DNA of 64,000 bases from Chitinophaga chungangae (GCF_017742215.1 NZ_JAGHKP010000001.1:1798001-1862000), one strand, 5' to 3'. Positions 16,256 through 25,376 are shown, numbered from the stretch's first letter. The notes: generated by a model not told the origin, from the letters alone. Numbers and translations: made by a program.

Positions 16256-17356
16256 TCATTTCAGCGGTACGACCATGTTCCAGGTTTTGTCCACCTGGTA
16301 AGGTTCCGGGCCTGAACCGGTTGCTGCAAACAGGTGCGTGGGTTTCCCGTTTTCAAAAAGCAGGAAAGGCCGCTCGAAATTGGCCTGCCGGGTGATGGTG
16401 CCATCGTTCCATTTTATGTTGCGGGAATAAGCTTTCACCGGGCTGGAAAGTTTCCAGTTCACGCCGTTTTTCGAAGTGGCGTGTATGCCGCCGCCTTCTT
16501 CGCCGCAGATGTGCCCGAAACGGTCTTTCATGATCAGTTCGTAATGATCCCCGGCGTACCATACAAATGGGTCTTCCACGTCGTTGTCCATTTTATTGCT
16601 GCTGTGAAATGAAAATACCGGTGAACCGGAAAGCCGCTCGTACGGGCCTTTATAGCTCTTTTTGCTCATGGCCGCGCCCAGTAAAAGCGGCGGTTCGTGA
16701 TTTTTGGAGGACGATTTATACATCAGGTATATGCTGCCGTCCGGCAATGCAACGGGAGAGGGGTTGGAAGTAATGGAAGCGTCCCATTTGCCGGGGCGCG
16801 GCTCTATCACGGGATGGTCCATCCGTTTCCAGGGACCGTACACGGAATCCGCCACGGCAAGGCCGGCACGTTTGTTCATCCAGGCGCGTTGCGCGCGGCC
16901 GTCCACCCATACGTCGTCGCGGTTATGAGGCACATCAAAATCGTACACCGTGCCCATGTAATACAACAGGTATTGTTTGCCGTACTGCAATATCCTCGGG
17001 TTATGCGTAGTATAGCCGTCGAAAAAACCTTTGCCGCGCGCGGGAAACACCACTTCTTCGAAAGTATAAGGCCCGGCGGGCGTATCGGACACCGCGCGCA
17101 CGATCTGCGAATTGGTGACCCAGTTGCCGAAACCCAGGTTTTTCGACCAGCGGGATGCGAACATATGGTAACGCCCGTCTTCTCCCTTCACCACGCTCGG
17201 GTCCCACACCCAATATCCTTCCATCATAAACCCGCCGTTTACGGGCGCGGGCAGCAGCTTGTCCGCAAACGCTTCTTCACGGCCGTTGGCGGCGGCAGAC
17301 AATGCGGGCAAGACCAGCCCGGCGGATAACGTGCGCAAAAAGTCCCTTCTTTCCAT
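16256..17356 (-). CDS. Tat-exported five-bladed beta-propeller glycosidase-like protein (GH43-like)
   Basis: The start at 17356 gives 366 residues that begin MERRDFLRTLSAGLVLPALSAAA, a twin-arginine signal. An upstream in-frame ATG at 17437 would bury the signal. The mature part has repeated propeller-blade motifs with acidic residues in place: WDPSVVKGEDGRYHMFASRWS, ITSNPSPVALPDGSIYLMYKSS and VEDPFVWYAGDHYELIMKD. These are the positions where GH43/GH117-like enzymes put catalytic Asp, Asp and Glu. Substrate specificity is not readable; an alpha-L- or beta-linked sugar from plant or algal glycan is likely. It is divergent from the DUF2071 gene across a region with a 16-bp palindrome. Confidence 0.75.
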   Translation of the reverse strand: MERRDFLRTLSAGLVLPALSAAANGREEAFADKLLPAPVNGGFMMEGYWVWDPSVVKGEDGRYHMFASRWSKNLGFGNWVTNSQIVRAVSDTPAGPYTFEEVVFPARGKGFFDGYTTHNPRILQYGKQYLLYYMGTVYDFDVPHNRDDVWVDGRAQRAWMNKRAGLAVADSVYGPWKRMDHPVIEPRPGKWDASITSNPSPVALPDGSIYLMYKSSSKNHEPPLLLGAAMSKKSYKGPYERLSGSPVFSFHSSNKMDNDVEDPFVWYAGDHYELIMKDRFGHICGEEGGGIHATSKNGVNWKLSSPVKAYSRNIKWNDGTITRQANFERPFLLFENGKPTHLFAATGSGPEPYQVDKTWNMVVPLK

Positions 17357-17381
17357 ATTTCCGAATATAGTCACCGCGGGC

Positions 17382-17397
17382 CGCATTTGCAAATGCG
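17382..17397. promoter_or_regulatory. Palindrome in divergent promoter region, candidate operator
   Basis: CGCATTTGCAAATGCG is a perfect 16-bp palindrome. It lies 26 nt upstream of the GH43-like start and 75 nt upstream of the DUF2071 start. A second shorter palindrome, CGGGAATCCCG, follows at 17399-17409. A TATCTTTG box (17445-17452) precedes the DUF2071 gene. Confidence 0.45.
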
Positions 17398-17472
17398 TCG
17401 GGAATCCCGCTGCTGGCGCGAAGGCAGCGTTACGCATATTTCCTTATCTTTGTCCCTATATTTTTTCGACCT

Positions 17473-18213
17473 ATGAACAACCGCCTTGCCAGCCGTCTTC
17501 TTCATCATAATGTTCACCGCCCGCTTTGGAAAACGCCACAGGCCAACTGGATCTGGTACCAGGAATGGAACCGCGTACTTTTTTTTCACTGGAAGGTGGA
17601 TGCAGGTTTGCTCCAAAGCCTTATCCCGTCCGGGCTTGAGCTGGATACTTTTGAAGGGCAGGCATGGGTGTCTGTAGTAGCTTTTACGATGGAAAACATC
17701 CGCCCGCGATTTCTTCCGGCGGTATCGGCGGTGTCTGATTTTCACGAGGTGAATGTACGAACGTACGTACGGTCGGGTGAGGATGCCGGTGTGTATTTTT
17801 TTTCGCTGGAAGCGCAGAAATATCTTTCCGTCAAACTTTCCCGCACTTTGTCCGGCATGCCCTACGAAACCTCGGGCATGCAAAGGGAGCATGGTGAAAA
17901 ACATTTTTACCGGTCGGTGAACAAACGCACCGGTAATTTCCTGGAAGCGGATTATGAACCAGGCGCTGAACTGGCGGAAAAATCGCCGCTGGACGCGTGG
18001 CTCACCGAACGCTATTACACTTTTCTAGATAAAGGCGGCAGGCTGTACAAATACGCGGTGCATCACCCGGAATGGCGTTTATACGAGCCGAAGTTCCGGC
18101 ATTTGGAGATCCGGTACAAAACGGGCCCTTTCAGCCTCAGTCATGCCAATCTTGAAGCCGTTCATTACTCCGGCGGCGTGCATGTGATCGCCTGGCCGAA
18201 GGTGATGTTATGA
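17473..18213 (+). CDS. DUF2071 family protein (YqjF-like)
   Basis: A 246-residue cytosolic protein of the DUF2071/YqjF family, at normal length. Recognisable family blocks include the N-terminal WYQEWNRVLFFHWKVDAGLLQSLIP, then LELDTFEGQAWVSVVAFTMENIRPR and FHEVNVRTYVR, and the C-terminal SHANLEAVHYSGGVHVIAWP. The fold resembles acetoacetate decarboxylase, but no reaction is known. A TATCTTTG -7 box lies 20 nt before the ATG. Convergent with the HHH protein gene 5 nt away. Confidence 0.88.
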   Translation: MNNRLASRLLHHNVHRPLWKTPQANWIWYQEWNRVLFFHWKVDAGLLQSLIPSGLELDTFEGQAWVSVVAFTMENIRPRFLPAVSAVSDFHEVNVRTYVRSGEDAGVYFFSLEAQKYLSVKLSRTLSGMPYETSGMQREHGEKHFYRSVNKRTGNFLEADYEPGAELAEKSPLDAWLTERYYTFLDKGGRLYKYAVHHPEWRLYEPKFRHLEIRYKTGPFSLSHANLEAVHYSGGVHVIAWPKVML

Positions 18214-18218
18214 GGTAA

Positions 18219-18449
18219 TTATTCTTCTTCTTCCTCTTCCGCGAAAGACAATCCCTGTTCAGCCAGCGCGGCTTCCAGCAGCCGGATCGCTTTGGGGCCT
18301 ACACCGTGCAGCTCCAGCAGTTCGGCGGCGCTCACGCGGCTGATATCGTGAAGGGTCTGGTAACCTTCCCCGTGCAGGGCGCGGAGCGCGGGTTTGCCGA
18401 TGTTTTCGGGGATGAAGACACCGGGCGCGGTTTTATGTGCCTGTTTCAT
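18219..18449 (-). CDS. Small helix-hairpin-helix protein with acidic tail
   Basis: A 76-residue protein from the ATG at 18449; an earlier in-frame start lies inside the upstream gene. Residues 13-60 (PENIGKPALRALHGEGYQTLHDISRVSAAELLELHGVGPKAIRLLEAAL) match the tandem helix-hairpin-helix pattern of RNA polymerase alpha C-terminal and DNA-repair domains, with the hairpin HGVGPKA. It ends in a run of glutamates. Homologous stand-alone proteins are common in Bacteria and are thought to bind DNA, but the role is unknown. It follows the SRPBCC gene by 5 nt and is co-transcribed with it. Confidence 0.75.
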   Translation of the reverse strand: MKQAHKTAPGVFIPENIGKPALRALHGEGYQTLHDISRVSAAELLELHGVGPKAIRLLEAALAEQGLSFAEEEEEE

Positions 18450-18454
18450 GGAGA

Positions 18455-18892
18455 TCAGTTTTCGGAGAGCCTTTTTACTTCGTCCAGCGCTTTGGGCCAC
18501 ATGCCTTTGAACATGTCCGCGTATTCGTCTGTGATATCCGTATGGATGAGCAGTTCCGTTTTGCCGTTGTCGTCTTTCAGCGTGTAAATTTCTTTCGCGC
18601 CGGCCCAGCCTTCCGCTTCGGCGGTGCTGAAATCTTCCTGGCCGTTCTTTATCACGCCTTCATGCGTGATCTCCATGTACTCGTTGGGAACGGCGTCTGA
18701 AATGCGGGATACCATGCCTTCGTTGTTGGCGTCAACAAAACGCACTTTGCTGCCTTTTTTCCAGTCCGTTTCCACGCCGGAAGTTTCGCTGAAAGCGCGC
18801 GTCCATTCGGGATAAGAATCTTTGCCCCACAGTACGTTCCATACTTTTTCACGGGGCGCGTCGATCGTAATGTTGAAAGTAAGTTGTTGCAT
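18455..18892 (-). CDS. SRPBCC/AHSA1-like domain protein
   Basis: A 145-residue START-like protein of the AHSA1/polyketide-cyclase group. The N-terminal strand ITIDAPREKVWNVLWGKDSYPEWT and the C-terminal helix DMFKGMWPKALDEVKRL are the family's usual ends, forming a hydrophobic pocket. The ligand is unknown. It is first in a two-gene unit with the HHH protein. The upstream region carries a TTTGTCG half-site exactly 40 nt before a CACCTTTG -7-like box, the same spacing seen at four other small-protein genes in the window. Confidence 0.88.
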   Translation of the reverse strand: MQQLTFNITIDAPREKVWNVLWGKDSYPEWTRAFSETSGVETDWKKGSKVRFVDANNEGMVSRISDAVPNEYMEITHEGVIKNGQEDFSTAEAEGWAGAKEIYTLKDDNGKTELLIHTDITDEYADMFKGMWPKALDEVKRLSEN

Positions 18893-18915
18893 GATGGGTA
18901 AGTTTGATTGCTTTA

Positions 18916-18984
18916 CAAAGGTGACATACTTTTTTGAAACGGAAGGGGTTAAAGCGCGACAAATCGCGGGGTATTTTTGCCATG
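18916..18984 (-). promoter_or_regulatory. Probable activator site E and -7-like box of the SRPBCC gene
   Basis: On the minus strand a half-site TTTGTCG (18963-18957) begins exactly 40 nt before CACCTTTG (18923-18916). A weaker half-site CATGGCA (18984-18978) followed by AAAATACCCC lies 21 nt upstream, one base off the 22-nt spacing of the other sites. The site overlaps the TATTTTTG box (18972-18979) of the divergent SDR gene. Confidence 0.4.
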
Positions 18985-19033
18985 GCTGTTGAGGGGTTTA
19001 TTCGTAAATTGTCGTACATCAAAACGACCGCAC

Positions 19034-19852
19034 ATGCAGTTTACAAACCGTACCGTATTTATTACCGGCGCCAGCAGGGGAATCGGCGAGGCTATTGCCC
19101 TGAAGCTGGCCGCCGCGGGGGCGAACGTTGTTATCGCGGCCAAAAGCGTGAACGAAGACCCGAGGCTGGGTGGCACCATTTATTCCGCCGCCAAAGCCGT
19201 TGAAGCGGCGGGAGGGAAGGCGTTTCCGCTGCAGGTAGACGTGCGGGACGAAGGGCAGGTGCAAACAGCCGTTCAGCAGGCCGCGGAACATTTCGGCGGC
19301 ATCGATATCCTGGTCAACAATGCGTCCGCTATACAGCTCACCGGCACGGAACAAACGCCCGCCAAACGGTTCGACCTGATGTACGACATCAACGTGCGCG
19401 GCACTTTCCTGGTGACGCAACACTGCATTCCGTTCCTCAAAAAAAGCGGCAACGCGCACATCCTTACCCTGTCTCCGCCGGTGAACCTTGCGCCGCAATG
19501 GCTTGGCGCGCATGCGGCCTATACCGTCAGCAAATACAGCATGAGCATGTTTACGATTGGATGGGCCGAAGAGCTGAAAAAGGACGGCGTTGCGGCCAAT
19601 ACGCTCTGGCCCGTTACTACTATCGCCACCGCGGCGGTGCGCAACCTGCTGGGCGGCGAAGCGCTGGTGAACATGAGCCGGAAGCCGGACATCGTGGCGG
19701 ATGCGGCGTTCCATATCCTGAAACGGCCTGCGGCATCGTGTACGGGCAATAATTTTACGGATGAGGAAGTGCTGCGCTCCGAAGGGATCACGGATCTCAG
19801 CGTATACGCCGTAGTGCCGGGCGGGCGGTTGCAGCAGGACCTGTTCCTTTGA
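19034..19852 (+). CDS. Short-chain dehydrogenase, HSDL2-like
   Basis: A 272-residue SDR from the ATG at 19034, which begins directly with the Rossmann strand; an open stretch upstream to 18977 lacks similarity. The cofactor motif TGASRGIG is at 11-18, NNAS near 95-98, and the catalytic pair Tyr163/Lys167 sits in YTVSK. The insert AAKSVNEDPRLGGTIYSAAKAVEAAGG and the stretch ILTLSPPVNLAPQW are characteristic of the HSDL2-like branch. NADP is probable from the Arg after the glycine motif. The substrate is unknown; lipid or steroid-like carbonyls are suggested by the eukaryotic relatives. Its stop abuts the end of the convergent GMC gene. Confidence 0.9.
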   Translation: MQFTNRTVFITGASRGIGEAIALKLAAAGANVVIAAKSVNEDPRLGGTIYSAAKAVEAAGGKAFPLQVDVRDEGQVQTAVQQAAEHFGGIDILVNNASAIQLTGTEQTPAKRFDLMYDINVRGTFLVTQHCIPFLKKSGNAHILTLSPPVNLAPQWLGAHAAYTVSKYSMSMFTIGWAEELKKDGVAANTLWPVTTIATAAVRNLLGGEALVNMSRKPDIVADAAFHILKRPAASCTGNNFTDEEVLRSEGITDLSVYAVVPGGRLQQDLFL

Positions 19853-21553
19853 TCAAAGGTTCATTTTTTTCAGTTCTTTCACGGCATGGTCTGCCGCGCG
19901 GGCGGTAAGCGCCATGTATGTGAGCGAGGGGTTCTGGCAGGCGGAAGAGGTCATGCAGGCGCCGTCTGTGACGAATACGTTCTTCGCCGCATGCACCTGG
20001 TTCCAGGCGTTGAGCACCGAAGTTTTTGGATCGCGGCCCATGCGCGCCGTGCCCATTTCGTGGATGGCCATGCCGGGATAGGAATCGCGGTTGAACGGGG
20101 TGACATTCTTCAGTCCCGCTGCTTCCAGCATGGCCGCGGCATCCGCGTCCATATGTTTCCGCATCATCTTTTCGTTTTCCCTGAAATCGCAGTTGAACTT
20201 CAGCACCGGCTGGCCCCATGCATCCTGCAGGCTGTGGTCGAGGGTTACCTGGTTATCGTGATAAGGCAAACATTCCCCGAAGCCCATCAGTCCCATCTGC
20301 CAGGGTCCCGGCTCGGACACATAGTCTTTGAAAGCCGCGCCCACGCCCAGCTCTGCGATACCGCGCGCCCAATCGCTGCGGCTGCTGTAGCCGGTGTACT
20401 GAAACCCGCGCAGGTATTGCTGTTTGTCGTTGCCGATATTCCTGAACCGGGGGATAAAAAATCCCGCCGGGCGTTTGCCGTAATAATATTTGTCGGGGAA
20501 CTCCTCCGAAATACCGCTGGCGCCGGCATGAAAATGATGGTCCATCAGGTAACGGCCCAGCGCGCCGCTATCGTTCCCGAAACCGTTGGGAAAACGGTCT
20601 GAAACGGAGTTCAGCAAAATGAACGTGCTGCCCAATGCAGAAGCGTTCAGGAAGATGATGCGGGCGTAATATTCGATGACCTCTTTTGTGTGTTTGTCTA
20701 TCACGCGCACGCCGGTGGCAATTCCTTTGTCTTTATCGTAGATCAATGCATTAACGATGGAATCGGCGCGCAGCGTGAGGTTGCCGGTTTTTACCGCTGC
20801 CGGCAGCGTGCTGCTTTGCGTGCTGAAATAAGCGCCAAAGGGGCATCCGCGCGAGCAGAGATTGCGGTACTGGCAGGAACCGCGTTCGCCGACCGGCTGC
20901 GTGAGATTGGCGGTGCGGAACATAGTCATCCGCCGTTCGGGAAATGTTTTTTCGATCCTTTTTTTTACTTCCTTTTCAAAACAATTCATTTCCATGGGCG
21001 GTTGAAAAACGCCGTCCGGCACATGCGCCAGCCCTTCGGCCTGCCCGCTGATGCCCGCGAATCTTTCCACATGATCGTACCAGGGCGCAAGGTCGGGGTA
21101 ACGGATCGGCCAGTCGATGCCGATACCTTCTTTCGCGTTCGCTTCAAAATCGATCTGGCCCAAACGCAGCGAGCCGCGGCCCCACATGATGGAGCGGCCG
21201 CCCACGATGTCCGGCCGCGTCCAGTCGAAACGTTTTTCTTCTTTATACGGGCTGTCTGCGTCTTTTAGCCAGTAAGTCTCGTTGAACTCGCTGTAGACCC
21301 TTTCGCGGATGAGATAAGGATGCGTTTCGCGTTGTTCGTTGGTAAGCCGGCCGCGGTGCGGCACTTCCCAGGGAGCTTTGGTGGCGTTCGTATAGTCTTT
21401 CACGTGCTCCAGCTGGCGCCCCCGCTCGAGCATCAGGGTTTTGAGGCCTTTTTCGCAGAGCTCTTTGGCGGCCCATCCGCCGCTGATGCCGGAACCGATC
21501 ACGATCGCGTCGTAAGTATTGGCCGCCCGGGCTTTGATATTCAGGTTGATCAT
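19853..21553 (-). CDS. GMC family FAD-dependent oxidoreductase
   Basis: A 566-residue flavoprotein from the ATG at 21553, which puts the FAD-binding motif (DAIVIGSGISGGWAAKELCEKG) near the N-terminus. A longer frame to 21625 runs into the divergent promoter. The substrate domain and the C-terminal block HEMGTARMGRDPKTSVLN, then VFVTDGACMTSSACQNPSLTYMAL, are classic for GMC oxidoreductases, where the histidine and asparagine act as catalytic base pair. Members oxidise sugars or alcohols. The Cys-rich CQYRNLCSRGCPFGAYFSTQ segment is seen in Bacteroidota and gluconate/fructose dehydrogenase relatives. No small partner subunit is adjacent. Confidence 0.9.
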   Translation of the reverse strand: MINLNIKARAANTYDAIVIGSGISGGWAAKELCEKGLKTLMLERGRQLEHVKDYTNATKAPWEVPHRGRLTNEQRETHPYLIRERVYSEFNETYWLKDADSPYKEEKRFDWTRPDIVGGRSIMWGRGSLRLGQIDFEANAKEGIGIDWPIRYPDLAPWYDHVERFAGISGQAEGLAHVPDGVFQPPMEMNCFEKEVKKRIEKTFPERRMTMFRTANLTQPVGERGSCQYRNLCSRGCPFGAYFSTQSSTLPAAVKTGNLTLRADSIVNALIYDKDKGIATGVRVIDKHTKEVIEYYARIIFLNASALGSTFILLNSVSDRFPNGFGNDSGALGRYLMDHHFHAGASGISEEFPDKYYYGKRPAGFFIPRFRNIGNDKQQYLRGFQYTGYSSRSDWARGIAELGVGAAFKDYVSEPGPWQMGLMGFGECLPYHDNQVTLDHSLQDAWGQPVLKFNCDFRENEKMMRKHMDADAAAMLEAAGLKNVTPFNRDSYPGMAIHEMGTARMGRDPKTSVLNAWNQVHAAKNVFVTDGACMTSSACQNPSLTYMALTARAADHAVKELKKMNL

Positions 21554-21615
21554 GCGTGACGTTGCGTTGGAATGGTAGAAAAATAAGGAAAAATACGCGT
21601 TTTCCGAAACTACGC

Positions 21616-21685
21616 GATGCCGCAAACCGCCCGGGAAAATGTCGTAACCGCACCCTATAGAAAATCGTGGGCGGTTGTAGTTTTG
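21616..21685 (+). promoter_or_regulatory. Direct-repeat activator site B and -7 box of the DUF1801 gene
   Basis: Half-sites GATGCCG (21616-21622) and AATGTCG (21638-21644) are 22 nt apart, and the second begins 40 nt before TAGTTTTG (21678-21685), a perfect TAnnTTTG box. After the first half-site the sequence reads CAAACCGCCC, sharing CAAA and CCC with sites C and D. Confidence 0.65.
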
Positions 21686-21705
21686 TTACAACAAAAAAAC
21701 AAGTC

Positions 21706-22056
21706 ATGAAAAACGAAGAAGTTACCCAATACATTCAGAAACTGCAGCCCTGGCAGACGGAAGCCTGTGAAAAGCTCCGTGCGATGGTCCTCAAAACCAT
21801 TCCGGCCGTGGAAGAAAGGCTGCAGTACGGCAAGCCGCATTATTTGAAAAACGGGCATTATGCGGCGGTGATCCATGCTGCGAAAGACAAGCTTTCGTTT
21901 ATGATCTTCAACGCCACGGAACTGCCCGAAATAAAAGGTTATTTCAAATCGATGAGCGGCGGGCCTGACAGGAAAACGGCAACGATCACGGAAGGGCAGC
22001 AGGTGGATTACAAACAGCTGGGCGACTGGCTGAAAAAGGCGTCTGCGGGGCTTTGA
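21706..22056 (+). CDS. DUF1801 family protein
   Basis: A 116-residue protein from the ATG at 21706, which lies 20 nt after the -7 box; the upstream in-frame ATG at 21667 is inside the promoter. DUF1801/YdhG-like features are IPAVEERLQYGKPHYLKNGHYAAV and the ending DYKQLGDWLKKAS. Members have a small iron-sulfur-assembly-like alpha/beta fold; no reaction is known. Single gene, controlled from site B. Confidence 0.87.
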   Translation: MKNEEVTQYIQKLQPWQTEACEKLRAMVLKTIPAVEERLQYGKPHYLKNGHYAAVIHAAKDKLSFMIFNATELPEIKGYFKSMSGGPDRKTATITEGQQVDYKQLGDWLKKASAGL

Positions 22057-22076
22057 ACGTGTCGTATAAAGTGAAT

Positions 22077-22097
22077 TGCCCGGCATCGTGCCGGGCA
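22077..22097. terminator. Hairpin between convergent genes, probable bidirectional terminator
   Basis: TGCCCGGCA (22077-22085) and TGCCGGGCA (22089-22097) form a 9-bp stem with a 3-nt loop. T-rich sequence follows on the plus strand. Confidence 0.6.
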
Positions 22098-22102
22098 TTG
22101 TC

Positions 22103-23128
22103 TTATTTTTCGAGTATCAGCATTTCGCGCCGGTTGTCCAGCGTCCAGCGGCTGAATTTATTCAGTACTCCTTTGCCCAGCAGGTAGGTTTTGACGGTTT
22201 TACCGGAAGTGAGGATCACATTGCGAATGGTGAACGAGCCGATCTGCAGCTGCGGCAGCCGGTAGATCTTCACCTGCATCGGCTGATCGTTGGCTACGCG
22301 GTAAGTGCCTTCGCCGAGGTAATCCTGCGGGCTGAGCAGTTTCAGTTCCAGCAGCCGGTTCACCAGTGAATCAGACACCAGCAGGTCGTCTGCCCCGCTG
22401 TCCAGCGTCCAGGCATTGATGAACGGGCCGATCTTCACTTTTACTTTCGTGGTATTTTGCAGCTGCAGTACATACACAGTATCCGCATCCGGCCCCGAGA
22501 TGTCGTTGCGTGAGGCATCGCTCCAGGCGGTGATGTGACCGGAAGTTTTGAGGATATCCCCGCAATTATACCTGATCTCATTGCTGAGCAGGGAATTTTC
22601 GTCTACCATCTCATCCAGCATTTCCGCGGTCATTTTCTTTTTCTGAATGACTTTAACGGCGCAGTCGCAATACTGCTCGATCTCCGCCCTACGGCCGCTG
22701 TCTTTTTCCTCAAACAGGTACCGCTTCACCATATTGTCGCGGAAACGCCTGATATGCGCGGAAGTGAAGAAAATGTTGCTTTTGCTGCCGGCTTCGTAAC
22801 ATTCGCGGTATTCCTTTTCCAGGAGGGAATCCTGTTTCACCAGTTCGGTGATCGCATTTTGTTTGTACTTCTTTTGGAACGTTTTGATCTTTTGCATGGG
22901 ATACCGCCTGTCCAGCCGGGAAAGCATGCATTCGCAGATACTGTTTGCTTCCGGGCTGTTTTCCCCGCCGCCGATATCTCTCCGGCAGTTTCGCAGGTAT
23001 TCCACTTTCAGGAACAGCGGATATCCTTCTTTGGACATTACATAATCCTTTTGCGTATACACCGGCTGGCAAAAAACCGGAAGGGAAAAAAGCAGCGCTG
23101 CGAAGGCAAGGAAAGGGATTGGTCTCAT
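22103..23128 (-). CDS. Secreted retropepsin-like aspartyl protease domain protein
   Basis: About 341 residues with a signal peptide (FLAFAALLFSLPVFCQP); ATGs at 23134 and 23128 are both usable. The first two-thirds is helical and Cys-containing (ICECMLSRLDRRYP, CDCAVKVIQKKK, YNCGDIL). This is a duplicated helical unit with CxC motifs that may form disulfides in the periplasm. The last third is a single retropepsin-type domain with the catalytic loop WTLDSGADDLLVSDSL (Asp245 from the longer start) and a closing LLGKGVLNKFSRWTLDN. As in retroviral enzymes, one Asp per chain would require a dimer. The substrate is unknown. No operon partners. Confidence 0.7.
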   Translation of the reverse strand: MRPIPFLAFAALLFSLPVFCQPVYTQKDYVMSKEGYPLFLKVEYLRNCRRDIGGGENSPEANSICECMLSRLDRRYPMQKIKTFQKKYKQNAITELVKQDSLLEKEYRECYEAGSKSNIFFTSAHIRRFRDNMVKRYLFEEKDSGRRAEIEQYCDCAVKVIQKKKMTAEMLDEMVDENSLLSNEIRYNCGDILKTSGHITAWSDASRNDISGPDADTVYVLQLQNTTKVKVKIGPFINAWTLDSGADDLLVSDSLVNRLLELKLLSPQDYLGEGTYRVANDQPMQVKIYRLPQLQIGSFTIRNVILTSGKTVKTYLLGKGVLNKFSRWTLDNRREMLILEK

Positions 23129-23322
23129 ACACATTTTTGGATGGGCAAAAATAAGGAATATGAATGAATATTTTTAATGTGAATTGATAATCAATAGGAT
23201 AGAAGATATGTAAAAAAAGTGTATGCATATTTTTTTATCCATGATTAGAAGAAATCTACCTAAATTCTATAAAATCCGGATAAAATTTAAGAATTTCGGG
23301 GTTACGTTTTAAAATATACAAA

Positions 23323-24729
23323 ATGAGCCAAGTACCCGCTACCTTATTTGACAAAGTATGGGATTCGCATGTAGTCAGAAAAATTGAAGACGGACCGGAT
23401 GTATTTTTTATCGACCGGCATTTCATTCACGAGGTAACCAGCCCGGTTGCCTTCCTGGGACTTGAAAACCGCGGGGTGAAAGTAATGTTCCCGGGGAAGA
23501 CGTTCGCCACGGCAGACCACAACACGCCCACCATCAACCAGCATTTGCCTGTACAGGACCCGCTTTCGGCTAACCAGCTGAAAGCCCTGGAAACCAATAC
23601 CGCCAAATACGGCATTTCCCACTGGGGCCTCGGTAACCCGAAAAACGGCATCGTGCACGTGGTAGGGCCCGAAAACGGCATTACCTTGCCGGGCATGACC
23701 ATCGTATGCGGTGATTCCCACACCTCCACCCATGGCGCTTTTGGCGCTATCGCCTTTGGTATCGGCACTTCCGAGGTGGAAATGGTGCTTTCTTCCCAAT
23801 GCATCATGCAGCCCAAGCCGAAGAAAATGCGCATCAACGTAAACGGCAGGCTTGGCAAAGGCATTACGCCCAAAGACGTGACCCTTTACATTATTTCGCA
23901 GCTCACCGCGGCCGGCGCTACCGGCTATTTCGTGGAGTATGCCGGTGAAGTGTTTGAGAACATGAGCATGGAAGGGCGCATGACCGTATGCAACATGAGT
24001 ATCGAAATGGGCGCCCGCGGCGGCATTATCGCGCCGGACGAAACTACCTTCGCTTACATCAAGGGCCGCGAAAAAGCGCCGCAGGGCGCAGCCTGGGACA
24101 AAGCCCTGGCGTACTGGAAAACATTGAAAACAGACGAAGGCGCCGCCTTCGACAAAGAATATCATTTCAACGCGGCAGACATCGAGCCGATGATCACTTA
24201 CGGCACCAACCCGGGCATGGGCATGGGCATCACCGGGCACATCCCCGCCGCGGAAAACGGCGGCGGCAGCAAGGCCAGCTACGAAAAATCGCTGGAATAC
24301 ATGGGCTTCGCCGAAGAAGAAAGCATGATCGGCAAAAAAGTGGACTACGTGTTCATCGGCAGCTGCACCAATGGCCGCATCGAAGATTTCCGCGCATTTG
24401 CGCAGATCGTAAAAGGCCGTAAAAAAGCCGAGCACGTTACCGCCTGGATCGTGCCGGGCTCGCACATCGTGGAGCAGCAGATCAAAGACGAAGGCATTCT
24501 CGACATCCTGACCGAAGCAGGCTTCCAGCTGCGCCAGCCGGGCTGTTCGGCCTGCCTCGCCATGAACGACGACAAAGTGCCCGCCGGCAAATACGCCGTG
24601 AGCACCAGCAACCGCAACTTCGAAGGAAGGCAGGGCCCCGGCTCACGCACGATGCTCGCCAGTCCGCTGGTAGCGGCCGCTGCGGCGGTAACCGGCGTAG
24701 TGACGGACCCCCGCACCCTCATGGCTTAA
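23323..24729 (+). CDS. leuC: 3-isopropylmalate dehydratase large subunit
   Basis: A 468-residue aconitase-superfamily subunit. With LeuD it isomerises 2- to 3-isopropylmalate and, in citramalate users, citramalate to 3-methylmalate. The 4Fe-4S ligand cysteines sit in [12 protein letters not shown] and [11 protein letters not shown]; the substrate loop [23 protein letters not shown] is intact. Length and motifs match LeuC fully. It is the first gene of a four-gene operon (leuC, leuD, cimA-type, leuB) and follows an AT-rich 190-nt upstream region. Confidence 0.97.
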   Translation: MSQVPATLFDKVWDSHVVRKIEDGPDVFFIDRHFIHEVTSPVAFLGLENRGVKVMFPGKTFATADHNTPTINQHLPVQDPLSANQLKALETNTAKYGISHWGLGNPKNGIVHVVGPENGITLPGMTIVCGDSHTSTHGAFGAIAFGIGTSEVEMVLSSQCIMQPKPKKMRINVNGRLGKGITPKDVTLYIISQLTAAGATGYFVEYAGEVFENMSMEGRMTVCNMSIEMGARGGIIAPDETTFAYIKGREKAPQGAAWDKALAYWKTLKTDEGAAFDKEYHFNAADIEPMITYGTNPGMGMGITGHIPAAENGGGSKASYEKSLEYMGFAEEESMIGKKVDYVFIGSCTNGRIEDFRAFAQIVKGRKKAEHVTAWIVPGSHIVEQQIKDEGILDILTEAGFQLRQPGCSACLAMNDDKVPAGKYAVSTSNRNFEGRQGPGSRTMLASPLVAAAAAVTGVVTDPRTLMA

Positions 24730-24779
24730 TTGGGGGCTTGATTTTAAACAATTAAAAAAAGACGCGAACAGCAAATACA

Positions 24780-25376
24780 ATGGCTTACGATAAATTCACG
24801 GTATTAAAGAGCACTGCGGTGCCTATGCCAATTGAAAATGTGGACACAGACCAGATCATCCCCGCGCGCTTCCTGAAAGCGACGGAGCGTAAAGGTTTCG
24901 GCGATAATCTTTTCCGCGACTGGCGTTTCAATAACGACGATACGCCCAAGCAGGACTTCGTGCTCAATAATCCCATCTACTCCGGTAAAATACTGGTGGC
25001 CGGCAAGAACTTCGGCAGCGGCAGCAGCCGCGAGCACGCGGCATGGGCCATCTACGATTACGGTTTCCGTTGCGTGGTGAGCAGTTTTTTTGCGGACATT
25101 TTCAAGAACAACTCGCTCAACATCGGCATCCTGCCGGTAACGGTGACCCCGGCTTTCCTCGACAAGATCTTCACCGCCATCGAAGCGGACCCGAAGGCGG
25201 AGCTGACCGTTGACCTGGACAAACAGTCCATCACCATCGACGCCACCGGCGAAAGCGAATCGTTCGACATCAACAGCTACAAAAAACACAACCTCATGAA
25301 CGGCTTCGACGATATCGATTATCTGCAGGCCATGAAAGAGGAAATAGCGGCATTCGCCGAAAAAAGCCTGTACTAA
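24780..25376 (+). CDS. leuD: 3-isopropylmalate dehydratase small subunit
   Basis: A 198-residue LeuD, the swivelling domain partner of LeuC. Family motifs are VDTDQIIPARFLK near residue 22 and NFGSGSSREHAAWAIYDYGFRCVVS, whose glycine/serine loop binds substrate. It begins 50 nt after leuC and its stop is 1 nt from the start of the synthase gene, so translation is probably coupled. Confidence 0.96.
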   Translation: MAYDKFTVLKSTAVPMPIENVDTDQIIPARFLKATERKGFGDNLFRDWRFNNDDTPKQDFVLNNPIYSGKILVAGKNFGSGSSREHAAWAIYDYGFRCVVSSFFADIFKNNSLNIGILPVTVTPAFLDKIFTAIEADPKAELTVDLDKQSITIDATGESESFDINSYKKHNLMNGFDDIDYLQAMKEEIAAFAEKSLY

